DNA of 5,113 bases, from assembly GCA_027002755.1 (NCBI GenBank), contig JALWZI010000171.1, positions 1 through 5,113 of the forward strand, given 5' to 3'. Each line of letters starts with the position of its first letter. Position 1 is the stretch's first letter. The DNA is from Campylobacteraceae bacterium (GTDB lineage Bacteria; Campylobacterota; Campylobacteria; Campylobacterales; Sulfurovaceae). A program made the translations under genes and the position numbers. This document shows, piece by piece, positions 1 through 5,113 of this stretch. A model generated the notes under the pieces. It was not told the origin of the DNA. It saw only the letters and a program-made list of their open reading frames with translations, and did not search any database.

Positions 1-137
1 ACGACGGTGAGTTCATCGAACTGACCCACACCGCTACCAGCAGGGAGACTTTCTCCAAAGGAGCGGTTCGTGCCGCCAAGTGGCTGGTCGGGCAGCAGCC
101 GGGTCTCTACAGTATCAACGACTGCCTCGGTATCTGA
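1..137 (+). CDS. dapB: 4-hydroxy-tetrahydrodipicolinate reductase, C-terminal fragment (5' end outside window)
   Basis: This is the 3' end of a gene entering from the left; the reading frame starts at base 3 and gives 44 residues before the TGA at 135-137. The visible peptide includes [20 protein letters not shown] and ends [11 protein letters not shown]. That matches the C-terminus of DapB, where the family pattern is H-(K/T)-A-x-SR-x-TF-x-x-GAVRAA followed by a GL(Y/F)-x-(M/I)-x-D-x-L-G tail. DapB is a cytoplasmic NAD(P)H-dependent enzyme that reduces 4-hydroxy-tetrahydrodipicolinate to tetrahydrodipicolinate in the diaminopimelate/lysine pathway. This part belongs to the C-terminal substrate-binding and tetramerisation domain; the Rossmann domain is off the window. 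It lies 121 bp upstream of purF on the same strand, an order also recalled from Campylobacter jejuni. A 7-bp tandem array begins a few bases after its stop. Confidence 0.9.
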   Translation, partial: DGEFIELTHTATSRETFSKGAVRAAKWLVGQQPGLYSINDCLGI

Positions 138-141
138 GATT

Positions 142-169
142 AATGAGAACTGAGAAAACAGAAATGAGA
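142..169 (+). repeat. Heptanucleotide tandem array A, just downstream of dapB
   Basis: Four consecutive 7-bp units are seen at 142, 149, 156 and 163: AATGAGA, ACTGAGA, AAACAGA, AATGAGA. The first and last are identical, and the other two differ from them at one and two bases. Rotated by two bases the array reads TGAGAAC, TGAGAAA, ACAGAAA, TGAGACA (144-171). It starts four bases after the dapB stop codon. The array is strongly purine-rich on the + strand. No function is known to me. Confidence 0.75.
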
Positions 170-207
170 CATTTCGAAAAACAGATTGTGGTCGCAAACG
201 CCATCAA

Positions 208-237
208 TGCTTCACGCTTCACGTTTCACGCTTCATT
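208..237 (-). repeat. Heptanucleotide tandem array B, just upstream of the purF ribosome binding site
   Basis: On the + strand the units are CTTCACG (210), CTTCACG (217), TTTCACG (224) and CTTCATT (231). On the - strand the same block reads as TGAAGCG, TGAAACG, TGAAGCG, TGAAGCA (from 235 down to 208). It has the same 7-bp period as array A in this gap but a different consensus, and is purine-rich on the opposite strand. It ends eight bases before the purF Shine-Dalgarno sequence, so it would be part of the purF leader if transcription starts upstream of it. Confidence 0.8.
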
Positions 238-245
238 CGTCTCCG

Positions 246-251
246 AAGGAG
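246..251 (+). promoter_or_regulatory. purF ribosome binding site
   Basis: AAGGAG lies seven bases upstream of the ATG at 259, a near-ideal Shine-Dalgarno sequence and spacing. It selects this ATG over the out-of-frame ATG at 252. The choice agrees with the protein, because ATG-259 places the catalytic cysteine directly after the initiator methionine. Confidence 0.8.
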
Positions 252-258
252 ATGCCTG

Positions 259-1626
259 ATGTGTGCCGTCGTCGGAGTCTATGGCAGTGATACCGCCGCC
301 AAAATCGCCTACTATGCATTGTTTTCCATGCAGCACCGCGGCCAGGAGTCCTCGGGGATCAGCAGTGCCGACGGGGAAAAGATCACCCTGATCAAAGACC
401 GTGGCCTGGTCACGGAGGTCTTCGATGAGGAGAGCTTCTCCCTCCTGCAGGGGCGCTGCGCCATCGGCCACAACCGCTACTCCACCGCCGGGAAAGACTC
501 GGTGCTGGATGCCCAGCCGGTCTTTGCCCGGTACAAACTGGGGGAGATCAGCGTCGCCCACAACGGCAACCTGGTCAACAAGCAGGAGGTTCGCGACCGG
601 CTGATCGACCGGGGGGCCATCTTTCAGACCGACATGGACACGGAGAATATCGTCCATCTCATCGCCAAGAGCCAGGAGGATCACCTGGTCGACCGGATCA
701 AGGACATGCTCACCAAGATCGAAGGAGCCTACTGCCTGATCATTCAGAGCCGCTCCAAGATGTTCGTCATCCGTGACCGTTTCGGGATTCGCCCTCTGAG
801 CCTGGGACGCCTGCCCGACGGCGGGTATATCGCCGCCAGCGAGACCTGCGCCTTCGATCTGGTGGATGCGGAGTTCATCCGGGATGTGCGTCCCGGAGAG
901 ATGCTGATCTTCGAGGAGGGCAGAGAACCCGTCAGTGAGCAGATCTTCGAGCCCGACTACCGCCCCTGTGCTTTCGAATATATCTACTTCGCCCGCCCCG
1001 ACAGCATCATCGACGGGAAGAACGTCTACGAAACCCGTGTCAAAATGGGCCGCAACCTGGCCAAAGAGCAGCCCGCCGACGTGGATCTGGTCCTCCCGGT
1101 CCCCGACAGCGGCGTGGCGGCGGCCATGGGCTTCGCCGAGGGACTGGGGATCCGCTTCGAGATGGGGATCGTGCGCAACCACTATGTGGGCCGGACCTTC
1201 ATCGAGCCGACCCAGCAGATCCGTGATCTCAAAGTCAAGCTCAAGCTCTCTCCCATCCGCTATCTCATCGAAGGCAAACGGGTCGCCATCGTGGACGACT
1301 CCCTGGTGCGGGGAACCACTTCCCGCCAGATCGTCCGGATGCTGCGCCATGCGGGGGCCAGGGAGGTGCATATGCGTATCGCCGCTCCCGAGATCAAATT
1401 CCCCTGCCGCTACGGGATCGATACTCCGACCCAGGCGGAGCTCATCTCCACCCGCTACACTCCCCAAGAGATCGCCGAGTATATCGGAGCCGACAGTGTG
1501 GGCTTCCTCTCGGTAGAGGGGCTGGTGGATGCCCTGGGCCGTGACCGGCAATACTCTCTGGTCAGTTTCGACGGCAACTACTTCGCCGGGGGCTGCGCCG
1601 AATCGACCAACTGCAGCGGAGCCTGA
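259..1626 (+). CDS. purF: Amidophosphoribosyltransferase (glutamine PRPP amidotransferase)
   Basis: A complete 455-residue cytoplasmic enzyme that catalyses the committed step of purine synthesis: PRPP plus glutamine gives 5-phosphoribosylamine, glutamate and pyrophosphate. The N-terminal class II glutamine amidotransferase domain (about residues 2-230) starts MCAVVGVYG; Cys2 is exposed by Met removal, as in E. coli, with no propeptide. HNRYSTAG (71-78) and HNGN (101-104) are the glutamine-site motifs. The phosphoribosyltransferase domain (about 250-430) has RNHYVGRTFI and the PRPP loop VAIVDDSLVRGTTS with Asp346/Asp347. Of the [4Fe-4S] ligands of Bacillus-type PurF, Cys237 and Cys383 (mature 236 and 382) are present. 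The usual C-x-x-C before the FxGxYP motif is S-x-x-S here (Ser433, Ser436), and two other cysteines, 446 and 452, sit in the tail. The gene follows dapB by 121 bp and abuts the radical SAM gene. No PurR-like operator was recognised. Confidence 0.97.
   Translation: MCAVVGVYGSDTAAKIAYYALFSMQHRGQESSGISSADGEKITLIKDRGLVTEVFDEESFSLLQGRCAIGHNRYSTAGKDSVLDAQPVFARYKLGEISVAHNGNLVNKQEVRDRLIDRGAIFQTDMDTENIVHLIAKSQEDHLVDRIKDMLTKIEGAYCLIIQSRSKMFVIRDRFGIRPLSLGRLPDGGYIAASETCAFDLVDAEFIRDVRPGEMLIFEEGREPVSEQIFEPDYRPCAFEYIYFARPDSIIDGKNVYETRVKMGRNLAKEQPADVDLVLPVPDSGVAAAMGFAEGLGIRFEMGIVRNHYVGRTFIEPTQQIRDLKVKLKLSPIRYLIEGKRVAIVDDSLVRGTTSRQIVRMLRHAGAREVHMRIAAPEIKFPCRYGIDTPTQAELISTRYTPQEIAEYIGADSVGFLSVEGLVDALGRDRQYSLVSFDGNYFAGGCAESTNCSGA
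1618..1621 (+). promoter_or_regulatory. Ribosome binding site for the radical SAM gene, inside the end of purF
   Basis: GGAG overlaps the last purF codons. It is five bases from the TTG at 1627 and eight from the TTG at 1630. Both spacings are workable and the second is slightly better, so the true start is one of these two adjacent TTG codons. Confidence 0.5.
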
Positions 1627-2604
1627 TTGTTGACCTGCGGCAAAGGGCTCAAGCCCCTCTACACCTACGGTCGTTATCTTCGGGAGCGCTTCGGAGAGCG
1701 AGTGCGCAAGGTCCCGGTGGGGCTCAGCGGTTTCACCTGTCCCAATATCGACGGCACCGTCGCCAAAGGGGGCTGTACCTTCTGCCTCAACGAGTCTTTC
1801 AGTCCCAATCTGGCCCAGAACGCCGGTAAGACCTTCCTCAACCTCCGCTCCGATTCCAATCCGATCCTGGACAAACAGCTTTCGGAGCTCCACGAACAGG
1901 TGACCCGGACCCAGGAGTATTTCCGCCGGAAGGAAGGCGTGCGCAGATTTCTGGTCTATTTCCAGGCCTTTACCAACACCTACGCCCCTTTCGAAACCCT
2001 CCAGACCCTCTACGAGCGGGCACTGCACTATCCCGGCGTGGTGGGGCTGAGCATCGGGACCCGCAGCGACAGTGTCACCGACGAGACCCTGGAGTATCTG
2101 GCGGAACTCTCCAAAACACACGAGATCTGGATCGAATACGGCATCCAGTCGATCTACGACGAGACGCTTCGCCGAATCAACCGAGGGCACGACGCTCTCA
2201 ATGTGGAAGCAGCGATCAAAAAGGCCAAAGCCGCCGGGCTCAAGGTCTGCGGCCACCTGATCTTCGGCCTGCCGGGGGAGGATAGAGAGATGATGCTCAA
2301 CTCCGCCAAAGCCGCCTATGACTGGGGGATCGACTCGGTCAAATACCACCCCCTCTACGTGGTCAAACAGACGCTGCTGGCCAACGAATACAAACGGGGC
2401 GAGTTCACCCCCATCACCCGGGAGGAGTATCTGGAGGTGCTGGTGGAAGCACTCCGGCTCAAGCCGGACCCTATCAGTATCCAGCGCGTCACCGCCGGGA
2501 TCGAAGACGAGACCCTGCTGGCCCCCGCCTGGTGCGGCGAGTCGAAGAATCGGCAGATGGCCGCCATTCGCCAGGCGCTGGCGAGGGCGGGGATGTGTCT
2601 GTAG
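1627..2604 (+). CDS. yhcC: TIGR01212-type (YhcC/YtqA) radical SAM protein
   Basis: About 325 residues, close to the family's usual size. The iron-sulfur motif is TCPNIDGTVAKGGCTFC, with Cys38, Cys50 and Cys53 in a C-x11-C-x2-C spacing typical of the YhcC/Elp3-like branch rather than the classical C-x3-C-x2-C. Further family landmarks are SIGTRSDSV, EYGIQSIYDETLRRINRGHD (from about 170), HLIFGLPGED (from 210), KYHPLYVVK, and a C-terminal LLAPAWC (to 303). The fold is expected to be a cytoplasmic SAM-cleaving barrel. The Bacillus homologue YtqA has, as I recall, been named MnmL and linked to wobble-uridine (cmnm5 to nm5) tRNA modification; whether this protein does the same is inference. The start is TTG: an in-frame TGA (the purF stop) immediately precedes it, and the next GTG codons would cut into the conserved N-terminus. 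Zero-base spacing to purF implies co-transcription and probable coupling. It may be numbered from TTG-1630 instead. Confidence 0.92.
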   Translation: MLTCGKGLKPLYTYGRYLRERFGERVRKVPVGLSGFTCPNIDGTVAKGGCTFCLNESFSPNLAQNAGKTFLNLRSDSNPILDKQLSELHEQVTRTQEYFRRKEGVRRFLVYFQAFTNTYAPFETLQTLYERALHYPGVVGLSIGTRSDSVTDETLEYLAELSKTHEIWIEYGIQSIYDETLRRINRGHDALNVEAAIKKAKAAGLKVCGHLIFGLPGEDREMMLNSAKAAYDWGIDSVKYHPLYVVKQTLLANEYKRGEFTPITREEYLEVLVEALRLKPDPISIQRVTAGIEDETLLAPAWCGESKNRQMAAIRQALARAGMCL

Positions 2605-2639
2605 GGATTTTGGATGCTGGATGATGGATTTTGGATGAC
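2604..2639 (+). repeat. Heptanucleotide tandem array C, abutting the yhcC stop codon
   Basis: Five 7-bp units follow the yhcC stop without a gap: GGATTTT (2605), GGATGCT (2612), GGATGAT (2619), GGATTTT (2626) and GGATGAC (2633). The first four bases, GGAT, are invariant and the last three vary. Rotated one base, it reads as TGGATNN on the + strand. It has the same period as the two arrays in the dapB-purF gap but a different sequence. Confidence 0.85.
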
Positions 2640-2673
2640 GGTTTGTGTTGCTTGACACTGCATTCCATGGAAA

Positions 2674-2689
2674 CGGGAATTCATTCCCG
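2674..2689. other. Short GC-rich inverted repeat between convergent genes; possible terminator or relic of a repeat element
   Basis: CGGGAAT (2674-2680) is the exact inverse complement of ATTCCCG (2683-2689), separated by two bases; as RNA it would be a 5-6 bp stem with a loop of about four to six bases. In the - direction it is followed by TTTCC, a poor U-tract, and in the + direction by no U-tract. It lies between the convergent yhcC and RND genes, where a bidirectional terminator would be expected. The sequence also resembles the hairpin cores of short dispersed palindromes in other genomes; a single copy here cannot decide between these readings. Confidence 0.35.
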
Positions 2690-2757
2690 CCCATACAGGG
2701 GTGACCTTATCTTAGGGCACCGTCCGTCGCCGTAAGTGATATTGAACCGTGATTTTT

Positions 2758-2785
2758 CTACCCACTACCCACTACGAACTACGCA
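2758..2785 (-). repeat. Heptanucleotide tandem array D, spanning the stop codon of the RND gene
   Basis: The + strand units are CTACCCA (2758), CTACCCA (2765), CTACGAA (2772) and CTACGCA (2779). On the - strand they read TGCGTAG, TTCGTAG, TGGGTAG, TGGGTAG in the direction of the RND gene. The TAG of the second of these is the stop codon of the pump, so the array supplies the last residues, the stop and the start of the 3' untranslated region. The GTAG half is invariant. Confidence 0.85.
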
Positions 2786-5113
2786 CTCTATAAATCACCG
2801 CATACATCAACGGTACGTAGATCAGGTTCAGTACCGTCGCCCAGGCGATCCCGTAGCCCAGGCTGACCGCCATGGGCTGGATGATGAGCGATTGGCCGCT
2901 GGCGAAAAAGATCAGGGTCAAAAGCCCCAGTACGGTGGTCAGCGAGGTCAGAAAGATCGGGCGCAGGCGCATGCCGGCACGGACGACCATCTCGTCGTAG
3001 TCTTTGGAGCCCCGGACGAAATCGAGCATGATCAGCGCATCGTTGACCACGACCCCCGCCAGACCGACCATCCCCATGATCCCGGGGAGGGTCAGATTGA
3101 TCCCCATGATCCAGTTGCCCAGCAGGGCTCCCAGGATCGAGAGGGGAATGACCGAGATGGTGATCAGCGGCAGGATGAGAGAGTTGAACATCCAGACCAG
3201 TGAGATGAAGATAAGAAAGAGGGCGATGACCGCCGCCTGGGACATCTCCCGCTTCACCTGCCGGTTCTCCTTCTCCTCCCCTTTGACGACGACCTTGACG
3301 CCGGAGCGGCGGAGCTCCTCGATGACCGGCCGGAGCCGCTCCATCACTTCACTGGGCAGGACCTTTTTCTTGTCGGTACGGGCGGTAACGGTCCAGACCC
3401 GTTCACCGTCCTCTTTGTAGAGCTTGAGCATGCTCTTTTTGTAGAGGAAATCGGCGATCTCCTTCAACGCGACGCTCCGCTGGCCGTCCGGGGTGCGAAG
3501 ATGCAGCTCGCCGATCTCCACCTGATGGTCACGGCGGGGGTCCTCCAGGCGGATGCGCACCAGGCCCTTGCGGTCGAACATCTTGCCGTATTCGGCATCC
3601 AGATAGAGACCGCGCAGGATCGCCACCAGGTTCTGCTCGTCGAAGCCCAGCTCCTTGCCGTATTCGTTGACCCTCAGTTTGAGCTCCATGGGCCCCTCTT
3701 TGGCGTTGTCGGAGATGTCCTCCACTCCCGGGATCTTCCGCAGCGCTTTCTCCAGTTTCGCCAGAGCGTCGAAGGCCTGCCCGTTTGCCGGGGTCGAAAC
3801 CCCGATCTCGATATCGTGGCTCACGATCCCCGCCTGGGGGACGAAGGCGGTGAGCTCTTCGTAGAGGGGCTTGTCGGTGGAGAGACGGACCCCTTTGTAA
3901 CGGGCCAGGACCTTTTGGGCCCGCTTGAGGATCTCCTGGGCGCTGTGGGTGCGGATCATGTCGTGGGGGTCGTACTCCAGCGAGAGGATCGGATTGATGA
4001 AGCGGTCGAAGAAATTTTCGGGCTTGCGTTCATGGAGGTTGAGAAAGAGCTGGAAAAGGTTCTCCCCCTTCTCGAAGGATTGGTCGGGATTGAATTTGAG
4101 CCCGACGATGGAGGTGACGGAGGCGACGTCGGTACCGTTGAACTCCCGCAACAGATCCCGCTCGATGCGCTGCATGTATTTTTCCGTATCTTCCAGCCGG
4201 TTGTTCACATCCACTTTGCCGCTGATATAGATCTGACTGGCATCGAAACTGGGAAAGAGCTGGAATTTGCTGAGTTTGAGCATTCCGACCGTGGCCAGGA
4301 GGATAGCGCTCACCATGACAAGGAGGGAGAGTTTTTTATGATCGAGAAGCCTTCTGAGGAGTTTTTGGTAGCCGGCGACGGCCCGGTCCCAGAAGGGACT
4401 GGGCTCGTGGTGGTCGATCCGGTGACCGATACTGAAGAGCTCCTTGGCGTGCAGCGGGAGGAAATAGAAGGCTTCGAAGAGGGAGCTGAGCAGCAGAATG
4501 GTGATCATCACCGGCAGCACCTTCATGAAGATCCCCAGCTGTCCGCTCATGATCAGCAGTGGCAGGAAAGCGAAGACTGTGGTCATGGTGGCGGTGGCCA
4601 CGGCGGGGAACATCTCCACCGATCCGTCCAGGGCCGCCTGCCGGGGCGGCTTGCCCATCTCCAGATGGCGGTAGATGTTTTCGGCCACGACGATCGCTTC
4701 GTCCACGAGCATTCCCAGGGCGATCAGCGCCCCCAGCATCGTCAGCATGTTCATACTGTAGCCGAGCATCTCCGCCGCGATCAGAGCGATGAAGAAACTG
4801 GTGGGGATCCCCAGGGCCACCACCGTACCGATGCGCCAGTTGACACTGAGGAAGAGGGCGGTAAAGACCAGGATCAGACCGAAGAAGATGTTGGAGCTGA
4901 CCAGGTTGATCCGGTTCTTGATCCAGATGGAGGTATCGGTATAGACCTGAAAGGTAAGATCGGGATAGTTCCTGGCGAATTCGTGCAGCAGTTCCCGGAT
5001 CTGGCGGCTCAGGGCGATGGCGTTGCCCGAGGCGGTCTTGGTGAGGTTGAGAGAGATGTTCTGCCGGCCGTTGAAATGGGAGATCTCCTGCGGAGTGCTC
5101 AGGCCGAAACGGA
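2772..5113 (-). CDS. RND-superfamily efflux transporter permease, C-terminal 779 residues (N-terminus outside window)
   Basis: The - strand frame is open from the right edge (first full codon 5111-5109) to the TAG at 2774-2772, so the GTG at 4823 is an internal valine. Compared with roughly 1,050-residue AcrB-type pumps, about 270 N-terminal residues are missing, including TM1 and most of the first porter region. Visible segments, in residues of the fragment: TM2 about 70-90, TM3 97-118, TM4 with GMLVDEAIVVAEN (Asp137, Glu138), TM5 170-188, TM6 197-218, TM7 261-278, a periplasmic porter/docking region about 279-620, TM8 to TM10 about 625-700 with GVVVNDALIMLDFV, then MRLRPIFLTS and TM11-TM12. 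The family consists of proton-driven inner-membrane pumps working with an adaptor and an outer-membrane channel. TM4 has Asp-Glu rather than Asp-Asp, and Asn690 stands where AcrB has Lys940, so it belongs to a divergent clade; the substrate cannot be told. It converges on yhcC. Confidence 0.93.
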   Translation of the reverse strand, partial: RFGLSTPQEISHFNGRQNISLNLTKTASGNAIALSRQIRELLHEFARNYPDLTFQVYTDTSIWIKNRINLVSSNIFFGLILVFTALFLSVNWRIGTVVALGIPTSFFIALIAAEMLGYSMNMLTMLGALIALGMLVDEAIVVAENIYRHLEMGKPPRQAALDGSVEMFPAVATATMTTVFAFLPLLIMSGQLGIFMKVLPVMITILLLSSLFEAFYFLPLHAKELFSIGHRIDHHEPSPFWDRAVAGYQKLLRRLLDHKKLSLLVMVSAILLATVGMLKLSKFQLFPSFDASQIYISGKVDVNNRLEDTEKYMQRIERDLLREFNGTDVASVTSIVGLKFNPDQSFEKGENLFQLFLNLHERKPENFFDRFINPILSLEYDPHDMIRTHSAQEILKRAQKVLARYKGVRLSTDKPLYEELTAFVPQAGIVSHDIEIGVSTPANGQAFDALAKLEKALRKIPGVEDISDNAKEGPMELKLRVNEYGKELGFDEQNLVAILRGLYLDAEYGKMFDRKGLVRIRLEDPRRDHQVEIGELHLRTPDGQRSVALKEIADFLYKKSMLKLYKEDGERVWTVTARTDKKKVLPSEVMERLRPVIEELRRSGVKVVVKGEEKENRQVKREMSQAAVIALFLIFISLVWMFNSLILPLITISVIPLSILGALLGNWIMGINLTLPGIMGMVGLAGVVVNDALIMLDFVRGSKDYDEMVVRAGMRLRPIFLTSLTTVLGLLTLIFFASGQSLIIQPMAVSLGYGIAWATVLNLIYVPLMYAVIYRVRSS

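Noticed and set aside
172..179. Palindrome TTTCGAAA in the dapB-purF gap as a possible operator
   Set aside because: An 8-bp AT-rich palindrome is common by chance, and I cannot link it to a known regulator such as PurR.
142..237. CRISPR array or direct-repeat/spacer structure
   Set aside because: The units are contiguous 7-mers with no spacers, far too short for CRISPR repeats, and no cas gene is present.
2652..2657. TTGACA as a -35 promoter element downstream of yhcC
   Set aside because: No TATAAT-like hexamer lies 16-18 bases downstream, and no + strand gene follows.
226..2694. An 822-codon open frame on the - strand across purF and yhcC
   Set aside because: It is antisense to two clearly conserved genes. 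Its translation is rich in D, G, H, V and L with no recognisable domain, as expected from the complement of GC-biased codons, and it runs through the intergenic repeats as well.
2736..3203. A 155-codon + strand frame starting in the yhcC-RND gap
   Set aside because: Most of it is antisense to the conserved RND C-terminus, the translation is low-complexity (D, H, Q, R rich), and there is no convincing ribosome binding site.
4821..4823. GTG as the start of the RND gene on the - strand
   Set aside because: The frame stays open and encodes RND-like sequence (including TM2) for 96 more codons to the right edge, so this codon is an internal valine and the gene is truncated only by the window.

Overview
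The window looks like chromosomal housekeeping DNA from a fairly GC-rich member of the Campylobacterota (former Epsilonproteobacteria), perhaps a Sulfurovum/Nitratifractor-like lineage. The evidence is the order dapB-purF, which I recall from Campylobacter jejuni (Cj0197c-Cj0196c), and the style of the DapB and PurF C-termini. The taxonomic call is an inference from recognition, not from a search.

Layout, left to right. Bases 1-137 on the + strand are the last 44 codons of dapB (lysine/diaminopimelate synthesis). A 121-bp gap (138-258) follows; it carries two different 7-bp tandem arrays and the purF ribosome binding site. purF (259-1626, +) is complete and encodes amidophosphoribosyltransferase, the first step of purine synthesis. 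Its stop codon is followed directly by the TTG start of a YhcC/YtqA-family radical SAM gene (about 1627-2604, +), so these two are almost certainly co-transcribed and probably translationally coupled. A 167-bp gap (2605-2771) holds two more heptamer arrays and a short GC-rich palindrome. From 2772 to the right edge the - strand encodes the last 779 residues of an RND-superfamily efflux pump, convergent with the dapB-purF-yhcC group. Its N-terminus lies beyond the window, as presumably do its adaptor and outer-membrane partners.

The coding content is ordinary. The unexpected structure is between the genes. Four tandem arrays with an exact 7-bp period, each with its own consensus, occupy both gaps. 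Three sit at or across a stop codon and the fourth ends just upstream of the purF ribosome binding site. All four can be written as repeats of TGRRNNN, on the + strand for the left array of each gap and on the - strand for the right array, so each gap is bracketed by an inverted pair. I know of no function for this arrangement. A second point of interest is PurF: it keeps two of the four cysteines that bind the [4Fe-4S] cluster in Bacillus-type enzymes, has serine at the other two, and carries an extra pair of cysteines at the extreme C-terminus.
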